A stretch of 64,000 nt of DNA from Citrobacter amalonaticus (lineage in GTDB: Bacteria; Pseudomonadota; Gammaproteobacteria; Enterobacterales; Enterobacteriaceae): NCBI RefSeq assembly GCF_018323885.1, contig NZ_AP024585.1:2790001-2854000 (forward strand), in the 5' to 3' direction. This document shows, piece by piece, positions 12,999 through 23,511 of this stretch. Under the pieces are notes generated by a model. The model ran no database searches, was not told where the DNA came from, and worked only from the letters and a program-made list of their open reading frames with translations. The position numbers and the translations under genes are program-made. Within the stretch, counting starts at the first letter, position 1. Each line of letters begins with the position of its first letter.

Positions 12999-13442
12999 AT
13001 GGCTGAACATGGTGCACTGGCAACACTCAAAGATCTCGCCGAAAAAGAGGTGGATGACGCGGCGCTGCTGTTAGGTGAAATGCGCCGCGGTTTTCAGCAG
13101 GCGGAAGAACAGCTCACGATGCTGCTTGACTACCAGAATGAATATCGCAGCAACCTCAACAACGATATGAGTCAGGGGATTGCCAGTAATCGCTGGATTA
13201 ACTATCAGCAATTTATTCAGACCCTGGAAAAAGCGGTGGAACAACACCGCCAGCAGTTAACGCAGTGGACGCAAAAAGTAGATATGGCGCTGAACAGCTG
13301 GCGTGAAAAAAAACAACGGCTTCAGGCCTGGCAAACCTTACAAGACAGACAGAACGCGGCGGCCTTACTGGCTGAAAACCGCCTGGATCAGAAAAAAATG
13401 GATGAATTTGCGCAGCGTGCAGCAATGAGGAAACCAGAATGA
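12999..13442 (+). CDS. fliJ: Flagellar export protein FliJ
   Basis: Coiled-coil stalk protein of the export ATPase complex, similar in role to F1 gamma; 147 residues, almost wholly helical and rich in Gln, Glu and Lys. The start [13 protein letters not shown] at 12999 is chosen over an ATG six bases earlier because AGAGGG sits at proper spacing and homologues start here. It overlaps fliK by ATGA. Confidence 0.95.
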   Translation: MAEHGALATLKDLAEKEVDDAALLLGEMRRGFQQAEEQLTMLLDYQNEYRSNLNNDMSQGIASNRWINYQQFIQTLEKAVEQHRQQLTQWTQKVDMALNSWREKKQRLQAWQTLQDRQNAAALLAENRLDQKKMDEFAQRAAMRKPE

Positions 13443-14650
13443 TCACTTTACCCCAACGGGTCACCACGGACACTGACCTTATTACCGGCTTGTCGTCCGG
13501 TAAGGCGACGGATTCCGCCCAGGATTTTCTGACCCTGCTGGCAGGCGCATTAGGCGCAGGCGACGCACAGAGTAAAGACGCGCCGCTGACGTTAGCCGAT
13601 TTACATGCCGCCAGCGGCAAACTGCAAAAAGGCCTGCTGGCACAGGACGGTGACGCTTCGCAGACCGTGAAACTGGCCGACCTGTTAGCGGCCAAAGAAG
13701 GACAGTCTGAAGAGTTGCAAAAAGGACTGAGCGATGCGCAGGCCCTGCTGTCCGCCCTGACACCCACACAAAAGAGCAGTGCGCTCGCGGCCCTGCGCCA
13801 GTCCGCGCAGAAAGATGAAGGTGCCACGGCTCTCAGCGATGACGATCTCGCCAACCTCAGCGCCCTTTTCGCCATGCTGCCGGGTCAACCGGGAATGACG
13901 ACACCGCCGGTAACTACCGGTGAAAAAGGGCGTGTGCTGAGCACCACGTTGAGCACCGATCCCCGTTCGCTCGCGCAGGCCGCGACCAGTCCGTTGACCC
14001 ATGACGATGCGAAAAAAAACAAAATGGACAATGCCACGCCGGTGATCGCTGCGGAAAGCGCTAAAGGTCAGCCGGTCACTACGCCTGTGGTGGCTGCCGC
14101 TGCCGTCAACGCGGAGATCGACAGTACGCCTTCACCTGTGACGCCAGGCATCGCGATGACCACAACCCCGCATTCCGCCTCACAGCCGCTGCCCACCAGC
14201 GCCGCACCGGTTCTGAGCGCACCGTTGGGTAGCCATGAGTGGCAGCAATCCCTGAGTCAACACATCACGCTGTTTACCCGTCAGGGTCAGCAGAGCGCGG
14301 AACTGCGTCTGCATCCGGAAGATCTGGGTCAGGTACAAATCTCGCTTAAACTTGATGATAACCAGGCACAATTGCAGATGGTCTCAGCCCATAGTCACGT
14401 TCGCGCGGCGCTGGAAGCCGCCCTGCCGACGCTGCGCACGCAACTGGCGGAAAGTGGCATTCAACTGGGACAAAGCAGCATTAGCAGCGAGAGTTTCGCC
14501 GACCAGCAGCACGCCTCATCCCAACAGCAGCAGACGGCTCGCACGCAGGGACAGGATCGGCTCATGGTTGATGACGAGAGCGAGCTGGCGGTTCCCGCTT
14601 CGCTCCAGTCCGCCGCACGCGGTAATGGCGCCGTCGATATCTTCGCCTAA
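13439..14650 (+). CDS. fliK: Flagellar hook-length control protein FliK
   Basis: Secreted molecular ruler that sets hook length and switches export to filament-type cargo; 403 residues. The N-terminal and middle parts are Ala/Thr/Pro-rich, as expected for the ruler region. The conserved C-terminal switch domain (about 260-370) includes [20 protein letters not shown]. It is the last gene of the fliF operon; 104 bases separate it from fliL. Confidence 0.95.
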   Translation: MITLPQRVTTDTDLITGLSSGKATDSAQDFLTLLAGALGAGDAQSKDAPLTLADLHAASGKLQKGLLAQDGDASQTVKLADLLAAKEGQSEELQKGLSDAQALLSALTPTQKSSALAALRQSAQKDEGATALSDDDLANLSALFAMLPGQPGMTTPPVTTGEKGRVLSTTLSTDPRSLAQAATSPLTHDDAKKNKMDNATPVIAAESAKGQPVTTPVVAAAAVNAEIDSTPSPVTPGIAMTTTPHSASQPLPTSAAPVLSAPLGSHEWQQSLSQHITLFTRQGQQSAELRLHPEDLGQVQISLKLDDNQAQLQMVSAHSHVRAALEAALPTLRTQLAESGIQLGQSSISSESFADQQHASSQQQQTARTQGQDRLMVDDESELAVPASLQSAARGNGAVDIFA

Positions 14651-14754
14651 CGCCAGAGGTAGCACGATTATCCGCGTCTTTTCCACGCTTTGCCGTGGTC
14701 AGGACACGGGATAATCAGCCGATAAGCTGTACCGAAACAGGAAGCCCGTATCAG

Positions 14755-15219
14755 ATGACTGATTCCGCGATTAGCAAAAAGAGCAAACGCTCAATTTGGA
14801 TCCCGCTGCTGGTAATCATTACCCTTGCCGCCTGCGCCACCGCAGGCTATAGCTACTGGCGTATGCAGCAGCATCCCACTCCGGCGGCCAATGAACCACC
14901 GCCGCCGCCTGCACCGGTGTTCTTCGCCCTGGATACGTTTACCGTCAATCTGGGCGATGCGGATCGCGTTCTGTATATCGGCGTGACGCTGCGTCTGAAG
15001 GATGAAGCCACGCGCACGCGCCTGAACGAATATTTGCCAGAAGTCCGTAGCCGTCTGCTGTTGCTGTTCTCTCGTCAGGACGCCAACGCACTGTCTACCG
15101 AAGAAGGTAAGCAAAAATTGATCGCGGCGATTAAAGAGACGCTTTCCCCTCCGCTCGTTGCCGGACAACCCAAACAGGACGTCACCGACGTGCTGTATAC
15201 AGCTTTCATTCTGCGGTAA
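14755..15219 (+). CDS. fliL: Flagellar basal-body-associated protein FliL
   Basis: Single-pass inner-membrane protein beside the stator that supports torque; 154 residues from [16 protein letters not shown] transmembrane segment lies at about 14-33 ([20 protein letters not shown]), a Pro-rich linker at about 45-53, and a periplasmic SPFH-like domain follows. The start is taken from homologues rather than an upstream in-frame ATG. It is the first gene of fliLMNOPQR, with fliM 4 bases after its stop. Confidence 0.95.
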   Translation: MTDSAISKKSKRSIWIPLLVIITLAACATAGYSYWRMQQHPTPAANEPPPPPAPVFFALDTFTVNLGDADRVLYIGVTLRLKDEATRTRLNEYLPEVRSRLLLLFSRQDANALSTEEGKQKLIAAIKETLSPPLVAGQPKQDVTDVLYTAFILR

Positions 15220-15223
15220 AGAC

Positions 15224-16228
15224 ATGGGCGACAGTATTCTTTCTCAGGCTGAAATCGATGCGCTGTTGAATGGCGACAGCGACACGAAAGACGAGCCGAC
15301 TCCGGGTATCGCGGGCGAAAGCGAAATTCGCCCGTACGATCCCAATACCCAGCGTCGCGTAGTGCGCGAGCGTCTGCAGGCGCTGGAGATCATCAACGAA
15401 CGTTTTGCCCGTCAGTTCCGGATGGGGTTGTTTAACCTGTTGCGTCGTAGTCCGGATATCACCGTCGGCGCGATCCGCATTCAGCCGTATCACGAGTTTG
15501 CTCGTAACCTGCCGGTACCGACCAACCTGAACCTGATCCACCTGAAGCCGCTGCGCGGTACGGGTCTGGTAGTGTTCTCGCCGAGCCTGGTGTTTATCGC
15601 CGTCGACAACCTGTTTGGCGGTGATGGCCGCTTCCCGACGAAAGTGGAAGGCCGCGAGTTTACCCACACCGAACAGCGCGTCATCAACCGCATGCTGAAA
15701 CTGGCGCTGGAAGGTTATAGCGACGCCTGGAAGGCGATCAATCCGCTGGAAGTGGAATACGTGCGTTCTGAAATGCAGGTGAAGTTTACCAACATCACCA
15801 CGTCACCGAACGATATCGTGGTCAATACCCCTTTCCATGTCGAGATTGGCAACCTGACCGGTGAGTTCAACATCTGTTTGCCGTTCAGCATGATTGAACC
15901 GCTGCGCGAACTGCTGGTGAACCCGCCGCTGGAAAACTCCCGCAATGAAGATCAGAACTGGCGCGACAATCTGGTGCGTCAGGTTCAACACTCCGAGCTG
16001 GAGCTGGTGGCGAACTTTGCCGATATTCCGCTGCGCCTTTCTCAGATATTAAAACTGCAACCCGGCGATGTGCTGCCAATAGAAAAACCAGACCGCATTA
16101 TTGCTCATGTGGACGGTGTACCTGTACTGACCAGCCAATACGGCACGGTTAACGGCCAGTATGCGTTACGCGTGGAACATTTGATTAACCCGATTTTGAA
16201 TTCGCTGAATGAGGAACAGCCCAAATGA
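15224..16228 (+). CDS. fliM: Flagellar motor switch protein FliM
   Basis: C-ring protein that binds phospho-CheY and reverses the motor; 334 residues. The N-terminal CheY-binding peptide ILSQAEIDALLNG is intact. The middle CheC-like domain contains GGDGRFP (about 128), and the C-terminal domain is FliN-like (ADIPLRLSQILKLQPGDVLP). The start MGDSILSQ at 15224 is fixed by this peptide. It overlaps fliN by 4 bases. Confidence 0.97.
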   Translation: MGDSILSQAEIDALLNGDSDTKDEPTPGIAGESEIRPYDPNTQRRVVRERLQALEIINERFARQFRMGLFNLLRRSPDITVGAIRIQPYHEFARNLPVPTNLNLIHLKPLRGTGLVVFSPSLVFIAVDNLFGGDGRFPTKVEGREFTHTEQRVINRMLKLALEGYSDAWKAINPLEVEYVRSEMQVKFTNITTSPNDIVVNTPFHVEIGNLTGEFNICLPFSMIEPLRELLVNPPLENSRNEDQNWRDNLVRQVQHSELELVANFADIPLRLSQILKLQPGDVLPIEKPDRIIAHVDGVPVLTSQYGTVNGQYALRVEHLINPILNSLNEEQPK

Positions 16229-16638
16229 GTGACATGAATAATCCGTCTGATGAGAACACTGGCGCATTGGACGATCTGTGGGCTGACGCGTTGAACGAGC
16301 AAAAAACCACGACCAGCAAAAGTGCGGCCGACGCCGTTTTCCAGCAGCTTGGCGGTGGCGATGTCAGCGGCACGCTACAGGATATCGATCTGATCATGGA
16401 TATTCCGGTCAAACTGACCGTCGAATTGGGCCGCACGCGGATGACCATTAAAGAGCTGCTGCGCCTGACGCAGGGTTCCGTGGTGGCGCTGGACGGCCTG
16501 GCGGGTGAACCGCTGGATATCCTGATCAACGGCTATCTGATCGCCCAGGGTGAAGTGGTGGTCGTGGCCGATAAATACGGTGTACGCATTACCGACATCA
16601 TCACCCCGTCCGAGCGTATGCGTCGTCTGAGTCGTTAA
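16225..16638 (+). CDS. fliN: Flagellar motor switch protein FliN
   Basis: C-ring base protein and docking site for FliH/FliI; 137 residues. The SpoA-type C-terminal domain begins IDLIMDIPVKLTVELGRTRM (about 52) and ends in ITDIITPSERMRRL. The N-terminal 40 residues are acidic and variable, as usual. Overlap with fliM suggests a fixed FliM:FliN ratio. Confidence 0.97.
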   Translation: MSDMNNPSDENTGALDDLWADALNEQKTTTSKSAADAVFQQLGGGDVSGTLQDIDLIMDIPVKLTVELGRTRMTIKELLRLTQGSVVALDGLAGEPLDILINGYLIAQGEVVVVADKYGVRITDIITPSERMRRLSR

Positions 16639-16640
16639 TC

Positions 16641-17015
16641 ATGAAAACCCAGGCCACCGTTCAACAGCCTTCTGCCGTACCGGGCTCGCCTTTGATGCAG
16701 GTAAGCGGCGCGCTGTTGGGGATCATCCTGTTGATCCTGGTAGCCGCCTGGGTAATCAAGCGCCTGGGTTTTGCGCCGAAAGGCGGCAGTACGCGCGGCC
16801 TGAAAGTCTCCGCCAGTACCTCATTGGGTCCGCGCGAGCGGGTGGTGATTGTGGATGTTGAGGATGCACGGCTGGTGCTTGGCGTCACGGCGTCAACCAT
16901 CAATGTGCTGCATACCCTCCCCCCAGCCCCTGTCGTGCCAGAAGAGACGCCGTCTGCTCCTGCCGATTTTCAGGCCATGATGAAGAGTTTGCTTAAGCGT
17001 TCCGGGAGATCCTGA
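16641..17015 (+). CDS. fliO: Flagellar export gate assembly protein FliO
   Basis: Small bitopic membrane protein that helps assemble FliP into the gate complex; 124 residues. One strong transmembrane segment at about 20-42 ([20 protein letters not shown]) precedes a cytoplasmic domain ([20 protein letters not shown]). It begins two bases after fliN and overlaps the fliP start by one base. Confidence 0.94.
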   Translation: MKTQATVQQPSAVPGSPLMQVSGALLGIILLILVAAWVIKRLGFAPKGGSTRGLKVSASTSLGPRERVVIVDVEDARLVLGVTASTINVLHTLPPAPVVPEETPSAPADFQAMMKSLLKRSGRS

Positions 17016-17752
17016 TGCGCCGTTTGTTATCCCTTACGCTGACCGGTCTATGGCTAATCAGCCCCGCCGCACTGGCGCAACTTCCTGGACTGGTGAGCCA
17101 ACCGCTGCCCGGCGGTGGACAAAGCTGGTCGCTCCCCGTACAGACGCTGGTCTTCATCACCTCGCTGACCTTTATTCCGGCTATTTTGCTGATGATGACC
17201 AGCTTCACCCGCATCATCATCGTCTTCGGTCTGTTGCGTAATGCGCTCGGTACACCGTCCGCACCGCCAAACCAGGTGCTGCTGGGACTGGCGCTGTTCC
17301 TGACCTTTTTCATCATGTCGCCGGTCATCGACAAGATTTATGTTGAGGCCTATCAACCGTTCAGCGAAGAGAAAATCTCGATGCAGGAAGCGCTGGACAA
17401 AGGCGCACAGCCGCTACGTGAATTTATGCTGCGCCAGACCCGCGAAGCCGATCTGGCCCTGTTCGCCCGTCTGGCAAACAGCGGTCCGCTTCAGGGGCCA
17501 GAAGCGGTACCGATGCGCATTTTGCTTCCCGCCTATGTGACCAGCGAGCTGAAAACCGCGTTCCAGATCGGCTTTACGATTTTCATTCCTTTCCTGATTA
17601 TCGACCTGGTGATCGCCAGCGTGCTGATGGCGCTGGGGATGATGATGGTTCCCCCGGCAACCATTGCCCTCCCGTTCAAACTGATGTTGTTCGTGCTGGT
17701 TGATGGCTGGCAACTGCTGGTGGGTTCGCTTGCACAAAGTTTCTACAGTTAG
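17015..17752 (+). CDS. fliP: Flagellar type III export gate protein FliP
   Basis: Core subunit of the FliP5Q4R1 export channel; 245 residues. A cleavable signal peptide is visible ([21 protein letters not shown], cut about 21). Transmembrane segments follow, including [20 protein letters not shown] and [20 protein letters not shown], the latter holding the Met-rich loop that gates the channel. FliP is unusual among export-gate proteins in having a signal peptide, and it is seen here. Confidence 0.97.
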   Translation: MRRLLSLTLTGLWLISPAALAQLPGLVSQPLPGGGQSWSLPVQTLVFITSLTFIPAILLMMTSFTRIIIVFGLLRNALGTPSAPPNQVLLGLALFLTFFIMSPVIDKIYVEAYQPFSEEKISMQEALDKGAQPLREFMLRQTREADLALFARLANSGPLQGPEAVPMRILLPAYVTSELKTAFQIGFTIFIPFLIIDLVIASVLMALGMMMVPPATIALPFKLMLFVLVDGWQLLVGSLAQSFYS

Positions 17753-17761
17753 AGGCGAAAA

Positions 17762-18031
17762 ATGACACCCGAATCGGTCATGATGATTGGCACCGAGGCC
17801 ATGAAAGTTGCCCTGGCGCTTGCCGCCCCCCTGCTGCTGGTCGCGCTGGTGACGGGGCTTATCATCAGTATTTTACAGGCCGCCACACAGATTAACGAAA
17901 TGACGCTGTCGTTTATCCCGAAAATCGTGGCGGTGTTTACGGCGATTATCGTGGCCGGTCCGTGGATGCTGAATTTGCTGCTGGATTACGTGCGCACGCT
18001 GTTCACCAACCTGCCATACATCATCGGGTAA
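17762..18031 (+). CDS. fliQ: Flagellar type III export gate protein FliQ
   Basis: 89-residue protein with two transmembrane helices (about 17-40 and 55-75) that wrap the FliP/FliR core. The sequence [20 protein letters not shown] and [19 protein letters not shown] is highly conserved in the family. It is placed 9 bases after fliP with an AGAGGCG ribosome site. Confidence 0.97.
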   Translation: MTPESVMMIGTEAMKVALALAAPLLLVALVTGLIISILQAATQINEMTLSFIPKIVAVFTAIIVAGPWMLNLLLDYVRTLFTNLPYIIG

Positions 18032-18039
18032 GACGACGG

Positions 18040-18834
18040 ATGTTGCAGGTAACCAGCGATCAATGGCTGCAGTGGCTGAGCCTCTATTTCTGGCCGCTGC
18101 TGCGCGTACTGGCGCTGATTACTACCGCTCCGATCCTCAGTGAACGTGCCGTCCCCAAACGGGTAAAGCTGGGGCTGGGGATCATTATTACCCTCGTCAT
18201 TGCCCCTTCGTTGCCGCCTAACGACGTGCCGATTTTTTCGTTTAATGCGTTATGGCTGGCGATGCAGCAAATTCTGATCGGCATCGCGCTCGGCTTTACC
18301 ATGCAGTTTGCCTTTGCGGCGGTGCGTACAGCGGGTGAGATTATCGGTCTGCAGATGGGGCTTTCCTTTGCCACCTTTGTCGATCCGGCAAGCCATCTGA
18401 ATATGCCGGTGCTTGCCAGAATCATTGATATGCTGGCGATGCTGCTGTTCCTGACCTTTGACGGTCATCTGTGGCTGATTTCGCTGCTGGTCGACACGTT
18501 CCACACCCTGCCCATTGGCGGTAATCCGGTGAACAGCAACGCGTTTCTGGCGCTGGCCAGAGCGGGCAGCCTGATCTTCCTCAACGGGTTGATGCTGGCG
18601 CTGCCGGTCATCACCATGCTGCTAACGCTGAACCTGGCACTGGGATTACTAAATCGTATGGCACCGCAATTATCCGTATTTGTGATTGGTTTTCCGCTTA
18701 CCCTGACCGTGGGCATCGCGTTAATCGCGGCATTAATGCCGTTGATTGCGCCGTTTTGTGAACACCTATTTAGCGAAATTTTCAATTTATTAGCTGATAT
18801 TGTTAGTGAATTGCCCGTTAATAATAGTCCATAA
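18040..18834 (+). CDS. fliR: Flagellar type III export gate protein FliR
   Basis: Polytopic export-gate protein that completes the FliPQR helical assembly; 264 residues from [17 protein letters not shown], the start used by homologues, 8 bases after fliQ. At least six hydrophobic segments are seen. It is the last gene of the fliL operon; 279 bases without a gene follow before rcsA. Confidence 0.96.
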   Translation: MLQVTSDQWLQWLSLYFWPLLRVLALITTAPILSERAVPKRVKLGLGIIITLVIAPSLPPNDVPIFSFNALWLAMQQILIGIALGFTMQFAFAAVRTAGEIIGLQMGLSFATFVDPASHLNMPVLARIIDMLAMLLFLTFDGHLWLISLLVDTFHTLPIGGNPVNSNAFLALARAGSLIFLNGLMLALPVITMLLTLNLALGLLNRMAPQLSVFVIGFPLTLTVGIALIAALMPLIAPFCEHLFSEIFNLLADIVSELPVNNSP

Positions 18835-18851
18835 TGTTTATCTTGTTATTC

Positions 18852-18866
18852 TAAGGATTATCCTAA
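18852..18866 (+). promoter_or_regulatory. RcsAB box of rcsA
   Basis: TAAGGATTATCCTAA, a near-perfect palindrome matching the RcsAB consensus (TAAGGATTATCC core) seen upstream of rcsA in relatives. It indicates autoactivation of rcsA through RcsB. The rest of the 279-bp space (18835-19113) is AT-rich leader without a gene; repression by H-NS is known for relatives. Confidence 0.85.
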
Positions 18867-19113
18867 AGTCATTCAGTAAAAACATCTACCAGGATAACTC
18901 TCACGCGCTTTATTTGTTTTTATCTCACTCACATAACGCAACATTTACTTTACTTTAAGACAATTCCAGGCAAATTATACGTAACTTTACGGGATAGTAA
19001 GTCCGCCTGAAAACCGCAAACGCGTCTCATTAGGTGAAGCATTCGGTTCCGTTAAGTTGTGTGAGATATTCGGGTAAGGGGAATTATCGTTACGCATTGA
19101 GTGAGGGTAAGCC

Positions 19114-19737
19114 ATGTCAACGATTATTATGGATCTATGCAGTTACACCCGGCTAGGTTTGACCGGGTATCTGGTAAGCAGAGGGGTGAAAAAAAGGGAA
19201 ATCAACGACATCGAGACCGTTGACGAACTCGACATCGCTTGTGATACACACCAACCTTCTGTGGTGTTTATTAATGAAGACTGTTTTATCCATGACCCAG
19301 CCAACAGTCAGCATATAAAGCAAATCATTAATCAGCATCCCAATACGTTATTTATTGTTTTTATGGCAATTGCCAATGTGCATTTTGATGAATATCTGTT
19401 AGTCAGAAAAAACTTATTGATCAGTTCAAAGTCAATAAAGCCAGAATCACTGGACGATCTCCTTGGCGATATTCTGAAAAAAGAGACGGATTCCGCCAGT
19501 GTAATAAATTTACCGACGTTATCATTAAGTCGTACTGAGTCCAGCATGCTGCGCATGTGGATGGAAGGCCAGGGAACAATTCAAATTTCGGATCAAATGA
19601 ATATCAAGGCAAAAACGGTGTCATCCCATAAGGGGAATATAAAACGAAAGATAAAGACGCATAACAAACAGGTTATCTATCATGTCGTCAGACTAACCGA
19701 TAACGTGACCAACGGTATCTTTGTTAACATGCGATGA
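19114..19737 (+). CDS. rcsA: Capsule co-regulator RcsA
   Basis: LuxR/FixJ-type DNA-binding protein that pairs with RcsB to switch on colanic acid genes; unstable through Lon in relatives. The product is 207 residues. The N-terminal half lacks a clear phospho-acceptor pocket. The C-terminal HTH (about 135-195) reads [16 protein letters not shown] and [21 protein letters not shown] lies 7 bases before the start. In E. coli its synthesis is promoted by DsrA RNA, encoded nearby here. Confidence 0.96.
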   Translation: MSTIIMDLCSYTRLGLTGYLVSRGVKKREINDIETVDELDIACDTHQPSVVFINEDCFIHDPANSQHIKQIINQHPNTLFIVFMAIANVHFDEYLLVRKNLLISSKSIKPESLDDLLGDILKKETDSASVINLPTLSLSRTESSMLRMWMEGQGTIQISDQMNIKAKTVSSHKGNIKRKIKTHNKQVIYHVVRLTDNVTNGIFVNMR

Positions 19738-19742
19738 GACGT

Positions 19743-19774
19743 CCCGACTGGTGGATGTCCCACCAGCCGGGTTT
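19743..19774. terminator. Hairpin terminator between rcsA and dsrB
   Basis: CCCG-A-CTGGTGG and CCACCAG-C-CGGG form an 11-bp stem with one mismatch, followed by GTTT on the plus strand. It lies 5 bases after the rcsA stop, in the space between convergent rcsA and dsrB. Confidence 0.7.
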
Positions 19775-19792
19775 ACATCGGCTGTCGCAATC

Positions 19793-19981
19793 CTACTCCG
19801 CCTTCTCCACAAAGATACCATCCTGATGCCCTGACTCATTAAAGAACCAGATGCCGAGCGGGTAGTCTTCCAGCGAAACCAGGTACATTGTGCCTTCACT
19901 AAACTCTTCCACTGCCAGTACCACGCCAGGACGACGAGAACCGCCGTCCGTTTTGACTGTGACCCGATCATTCACCTTCAT
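19793..19981 (-). CDS. dsrB: Protein DsrB
   Basis: 62-residue conserved protein of unknown function, reported in E. coli as RpoS-dependent and near dsrA. The sequence ([27 protein letters not shown]) is almost identical to the E. coli protein and suggests a small beta-barrel fold. The second of two tandem ATGs is chosen because GGAGG is then 6 bases away. It converges on rcsA. Confidence 0.92.
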   Translation of the reverse strand: MKVNDRVTVKTDGGSRRPGVVLAVEEFSEGTMYLVSLEDYPLGIWFFNESGHQDGIFVEKAE

Positions 19982-20070
19982 CATTATCCTCCTGTGGCTT
20001 TGTGCCAGTGTAGAACAAAAACCGCTGACTGACAGCGTCTGAGCGGTTCGATTGCGGGTTTTCTCAACGG

Positions 20071-20081
20071 TCTATACTTAG
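20071..20081 (+). promoter_or_regulatory. Sigma-S-type -10 element of yodD
   Basis: TCTATACTTAG matches the extended -10 preferred by RpoS (KCTAYRCTTAA). It lies about 30 bases before the yodD ATG. Stress induction of yodD is known in E. coli; the assignment here rests on this match. Confidence 0.7.
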
Positions 20082-20110
20082 TCTGTGGCACGGTGAATGA
20101 CGAGGTTGAA

Positions 20111-20338
20111 ATGAAGACCGCGAAAGAGTACAGCGATACCGCAAAACGTGAAGTCAGCGTCGATGTTGACGCGTTGCTGGCGGCGATTAATGAAATCAGC
20201 GAGAGTGAGATCCATCGTAGCGGAAACGACCCGGACAGAGTCAGTGTGGATGGCCGTGAGTATCATACATGGCATGAATTGGCCGAGGCGTTTGAGCTCG
20301 ACATCCATGATTTTAGCGTGACAGAAATTAATCGATGA
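20111..20338 (+). CDS. yodD: Stress-related protein YodD
   Basis: 75-residue acidic protein, very close to E. coli YodD, which is induced by peroxide, cadmium and acid; molecular function unknown. The start MKTAKEYSDTAKREV is preferred over an in-frame ATG 18 bases upstream because homologues begin here. A sigma-S-like promoter lies about 30 bases upstream. It converges on the dsrA RNA gene. Confidence 0.92.
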   Translation: MKTAKEYSDTAKREVSVDVDALLAAINEISESEIHRSGNDPDRVSVDGREYHTWHELAEAFELDIHDFSVTEINR

Positions 20339-20347
20339 GCTGCAGCG

Positions 20348-20435
20348 AAAAAAATCCCGACCCTGACGGGTCGGGATGAAACTTGCTTATGCAAGAAGCA
20401 CTTGAAAATTCGTTACACCAGGAAATCTGATGTAC
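20348..20435 (-). ncRNA. dsrA: Small regulatory RNA DsrA
   Basis: About 87-nt Hfq-binding RNA. Read on the minus strand it gives ACATCAGATTTCCTGGTG, the rpoS-pairing first stem, then AACGAATTTTCAAGTGCTTC and the GC-rich terminator stem ATCCCGACCC/GGGTCGGGAT followed by a T-run. In E. coli it raises RpoS synthesis and lowers H-NS, thereby derepressing rcsA. The two regulatory stems are well conserved, so function is probably kept. Confidence 0.93.
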
Positions 20436-20440
20436 GCTAA

Positions 20441-20469
20441 ACCTTATCCGCAATTTTTTTGCATGACAA
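20441..20469 (-). promoter_or_regulatory. Promoter of dsrA
   Basis: Minus strand TTGTCA-N17-TAAGGT, placed 6 bases before the first base of DsrA. Spacing and position fit a sigma-70 promoter. Low-temperature activation of dsrA is known in E. coli. Confidence 0.7.
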
Positions 20470-20628
20470 GCAAATATTTTTCAGACAAATGATTAATCCT
20501 TCTAATGGTTGGGGCGGACCGGCTGCCAGCGCGCCTGATGACGGGATCGATCCCATTCCCCCTTCAGGCCAAACACCCTGTTTTTAGGATTTATCCAGAA
20601 TACGGCGGTCCACGTGACAGGAATAAAC

Positions 20629-21444
20629 ATGCTTTCACTCGACGCTCCACTGCTGATTTTTACCGATCTGGATGGCACGCTGCTGGACAGTCACACTTAT
20701 GACTGGCAGCCTGCCGCCGCCTGGCTCGCCCGACTGCGTGGGAAAAATATTCCGCTGATCCTGTGCAGCAGCAAAACGGCGGCGGAAATGCTGCACATCC
20801 AGAAGTTACTCGGCTTACAGGGATTGCCGCTGATTGCTGAGAATGGCACCGTGGTTGAACTGGACAGCCGTTGGCAGACGCATCCTGACTTCCCGCGACA
20901 GATAGCCGGTGCTTCACATGCTGAAATTAGCGCCGTGATTAACAAACTTCGTACCCGATCCTCGTTTAAATTTACAACGTTTGATGATGTCGATGAATCC
21001 ACCATCGCCGAGTGGACTGGCCTGACACATGCCCAGGCCAGCTTAACGCGCCTGCATGAAGCCTCAGTCACGCTGATCTGGCGCGACAGCGATGATCGAA
21101 TGGCCGACTTCACCCGACAGCTAAACGACCTGGGATTACAGTTTGTTCAGGGCGCGCGATTCTGGCATGTCCTGGATGCCAGCGCTGGAAAAGATCAGGC
21201 TGCAAACGGGCTGATTGATCTCTATCAGCGCCAGTGGAAGCGACGTCCGGTCACCGTCGGACTGGGTGATGGCCCGAATGACGCGCCACTGCTGGAGGCG
21301 ATGGATTACGCCGTCATCGTGAAAGGCTTAAGTCGCGAAGGGGTAATTTTACGCCCCGACAGCACCGTACAGGTTTACCGTACGCAGCGTGAGGGGCCGG
21401 AAGGCTGGGACGAAGGCATGACCCATTTTTTCGCCACGCCTTAG
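20629..21444 (+). CDS. yedP: Mannosyl-3-phosphoglycerate phosphatase-like HAD hydrolase
   Basis: HAD-superfamily (Cof/MPGP type) phosphatase, 271 residues. Motif I is [10 protein letters not shown] (about 10-19, nucleophile Asp), motif II lies in ILCSSKT, and motif IV is [12 protein letters not shown] (about 212). The natural substrate in enterobacteria is uncertain, because mannosylglycerate synthesis is absent in most; the family name should not be read as proof. The start at 20629 follows ACAGGA and matches E. coli YedP. Confidence 0.92.
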   Translation: MLSLDAPLLIFTDLDGTLLDSHTYDWQPAAAWLARLRGKNIPLILCSSKTAAEMLHIQKLLGLQGLPLIAENGTVVELDSRWQTHPDFPRQIAGASHAEISAVINKLRTRSSFKFTTFDDVDESTIAEWTGLTHAQASLTRLHEASVTLIWRDSDDRMADFTRQLNDLGLQFVQGARFWHVLDASAGKDQAANGLIDLYQRQWKRRPVTVGLGDGPNDAPLLEAMDYAVIVKGLSREGVILRPDSTVQVYRTQREGPEGWDEGMTHFFATP

Positions 21445-23144
21445 CCTTTATCCGAGACACAGACCCGGTTACGGCCTGCCTGTTTTGCCAGGTAGAGTCT
21501 ACGGTCCGCCAGTGACTGGAGCTGCTCAAAATCATAGTCTCCGGTCTCCTGGGTACTGCTCACCCCGAGTGAGGCGCTAATCCACAACGTGGCACTTTTC
21601 GCCACCAGAATCTCTTTCTCATTCAGCCGCAGGCGGATGCGCTCAGCTATCTGCTCCGCCTGCGCCAGAGACGTTTCCGGCAGGACCACACAGAACTCCT
21701 CCCCGCCGACTCGCCCTGCAACATCATAAGTACGCAACGTCCCGCTGATTAAGCCTGCGGCATGCGTTAACACCCGATCCCCGGCCTGATGACCAAAGCG
21801 ATCATTAATACTTTTGAAGTGGTCCAGATCGATCTGAATAACCGACAGCGGTTGTTTTTGCGTTCGGCAACGCTGAGTCAAGTGCTTAGCTTTTTCAAAG
21901 AGCGCGCCGCGGTTATACAAGCGGGTCAGCGTATCGTGCCAGGCCTGCCACTGGAGTGAACTTTGCAGCACAAACATATTGCTGACCATTTGACGGATGA
22001 CCACCCAGGAGATGATCAGCATCGCGGTGAACAGCGCCCACAGTAACGCCAGCGCAATACTGATGCTGCCGAAATCGCCGTGTACCCCTTCGCTTAAGGT
22101 ATGTACCCGCACCAGTACGCCATCGAAATGATCCAGACGTTGCCAACTGATGTAGCGGCTCCCCATGCGCAAACCGCCTACGGTATCCTGCTCGATATCG
22201 TGCGCGAGCATCGCCAGTTCGCGCTCATCAAAGGTGTTCGCGTTTCTCAATTCCGCCGAGGAACCGGCCAGCAGCTTCAGTTTGCTGTCATAGAGTTGAT
22301 ACACCCCCTCCACGTCCTTATCGATGGCTTCATCCATAAACCGTTCGACTGCCGACACGGGGATGGTCATCGCCAGCACGCCAAGCCAGTAAAAGTGATA
22401 ATCCAGCGGTACGCTAACGGTCACGCGCTGCTGCTCGTAAGAGAGATCGGGTGACGGCGTGGTGAACCAGCGTACGCCGCGCATGCGGTTTTTTCGCTGC
22501 GACTGCTCGGTAAACCAGGGTTGGATCACGTAGTCGTAATATCGGGTAGTAATATCGCTGGACAGCGATGTCGGTAACGTGGAGACGTAAAAGCCCGCGC
22601 GCGAGACATACATCGCCTGTTGCGACATCGATGTACGGATGATCGCTAAACGCAACAAATAGCCCACTTCCAGCGCGGCGGTCAGCTCGTTATTCAGCGA
22701 TTGATCGTCACGCGAGAGCAACTGAGTTTGACTTACAAACGCATCAGAAACGCCATTCAGCGGCAGCGTCCGTCGCTTATCCAGCTCAAGCTGCCAGACG
22801 CGTGAATGACGCAACTGCTCAAAATGGGTAACCGCATCTCTTAAGACCGAAAACCCCAGCGGGGTGATCAGCGCCTCATGCATCCCGTCACGCAGAAACA
22901 GCAGCTTATCCACATTGAATTGCAACTGCTTGTCGAGCGAGTTGGCGACATTTTCCAGATGATTACGCTGGCTGGAGATATAGGCGTCTTCCAGGACGAC
23001 CACTTCCCGCCAGGTCAGAAGAGTCGAAAAAAACATGACAATCAGAAAGCAGAGATTCACGACGTGGCCAGGGCCGAGTCGCCGCGCCAACGTTTTCAGC
23101 CAGCCCCCGTTTTCCATCGTTGCTTCGTGCGGCACTCTGCCCAC
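21441..23144 (-). CDS. dgcQ: Membrane diguanylate cyclase DgcQ
   Basis: Makes cyclic di-GMP from two GTP, favouring cellulose synthesis and sessile life. The product is 567 residues. A transmembrane helix (about 25-45) is followed by a large periplasmic sensor domain and a second helix (about 360-382). The cytoplasmic GGDEF domain has the active site [13 protein letters not shown]. The inhibitory I-site RTYD lies five residues before GGEEF, so product feedback is expected. It is read convergently with yedP, overlapping by 4 bases. A start at the internal Met (MENGGW) is also possible. Confidence 0.94.
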   Translation of the reverse strand: MGRVPHEATMENGGWLKTLARRLGPGHVVNLCFLIVMFFSTLLTWREVVVLEDAYISSQRNHLENVANSLDKQLQFNVDKLLFLRDGMHEALITPLGFSVLRDAVTHFEQLRHSRVWQLELDKRRTLPLNGVSDAFVSQTQLLSRDDQSLNNELTAALEVGYLLRLAIIRTSMSQQAMYVSRAGFYVSTLPTSLSSDITTRYYDYVIQPWFTEQSQRKNRMRGVRWFTTPSPDLSYEQQRVTVSVPLDYHFYWLGVLAMTIPVSAVERFMDEAIDKDVEGVYQLYDSKLKLLAGSSAELRNANTFDERELAMLAHDIEQDTVGGLRMGSRYISWQRLDHFDGVLVRVHTLSEGVHGDFGSISIALALLWALFTAMLIISWVVIRQMVSNMFVLQSSLQWQAWHDTLTRLYNRGALFEKAKHLTQRCRTQKQPLSVIQIDLDHFKSINDRFGHQAGDRVLTHAAGLISGTLRTYDVAGRVGGEEFCVVLPETSLAQAEQIAERIRLRLNEKEILVAKSATLWISASLGVSSTQETGDYDFEQLQSLADRRLYLAKQAGRNRVCVSDKG

Positions 23145-23221
23145 TCCCTACTCGCTGTTGCTTTCCTAATCCTGGCATAACGCAGTACGTTACGTATTGT
23201 TGCCGTCACGCATTTTTTAAG

Positions 23222-23249
23222 AAAACGCCCGACATCCGCCGGGCGTTTT
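23222..23249. terminator. Bidirectional terminator after yodC
   Basis: AAAACGCCCG and CGGGCGTTTT form a perfect 10-bp stem with an 8-base loop, A- and T-rich on both outer sides. It lies 4 bases past the yodC stop and upstream of dgcQ, so it separates the two minus-strand genes. Confidence 0.88.
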
Positions 23250-23253
23250 GTCA

Positions 23254-23436
23254 TCAGGCTTCATCACACCGTCTACAGGTAGCGCCAGCGACGAGTTCAT
23301 ACTCATGGAATGCCTCTCGCTTGACGCCAAACCCATCATACCACCGACACTCCACCATATCGCTGGAATAGCCGGTGACAATCATACGCGGACCGCCCTC
23401 TTTCACAGTCACTTCCTCACTGACCAAAAAAACCAT
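23254..23436 (-). CDS. yodC: Small conserved protein YodC
   Basis: 60-residue protein of unknown function (DUF2158 type: a short beta-barrel with the core GGPRMIVTGYSSDMVECRWYD), nearly identical to E. coli YodC. The C-terminal tail (TCRRCDEA) carries a CxxC pair whose role is unknown. GGAGG lies 5 bases upstream of the start. It is a single transcription unit ended by a strong hairpin. Confidence 0.92.
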   Translation of the reverse strand: MVFLVSEEVTVKEGGPRMIVTGYSSDMVECRWYDGFGVKREAFHEYELVAGATCRRCDEA

Positions 23437-23511
23437 GTTACCTCCTGTATCCAGTGAACGTTTTCACCTTAGACGAGGATGTCCGGTTTTGCCTCATTCT
23501 GAGGAAGACTT

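Noticed and set aside
14718..14725. GCCGATAA upstream of fliL as a sigma-28 promoter
   Set aside because: The -10 is perfect, but the -35 eleven bases upstream matches TAAAGTTT at only three positions. It may add weak FliA input, but I do not list it as a promoter.
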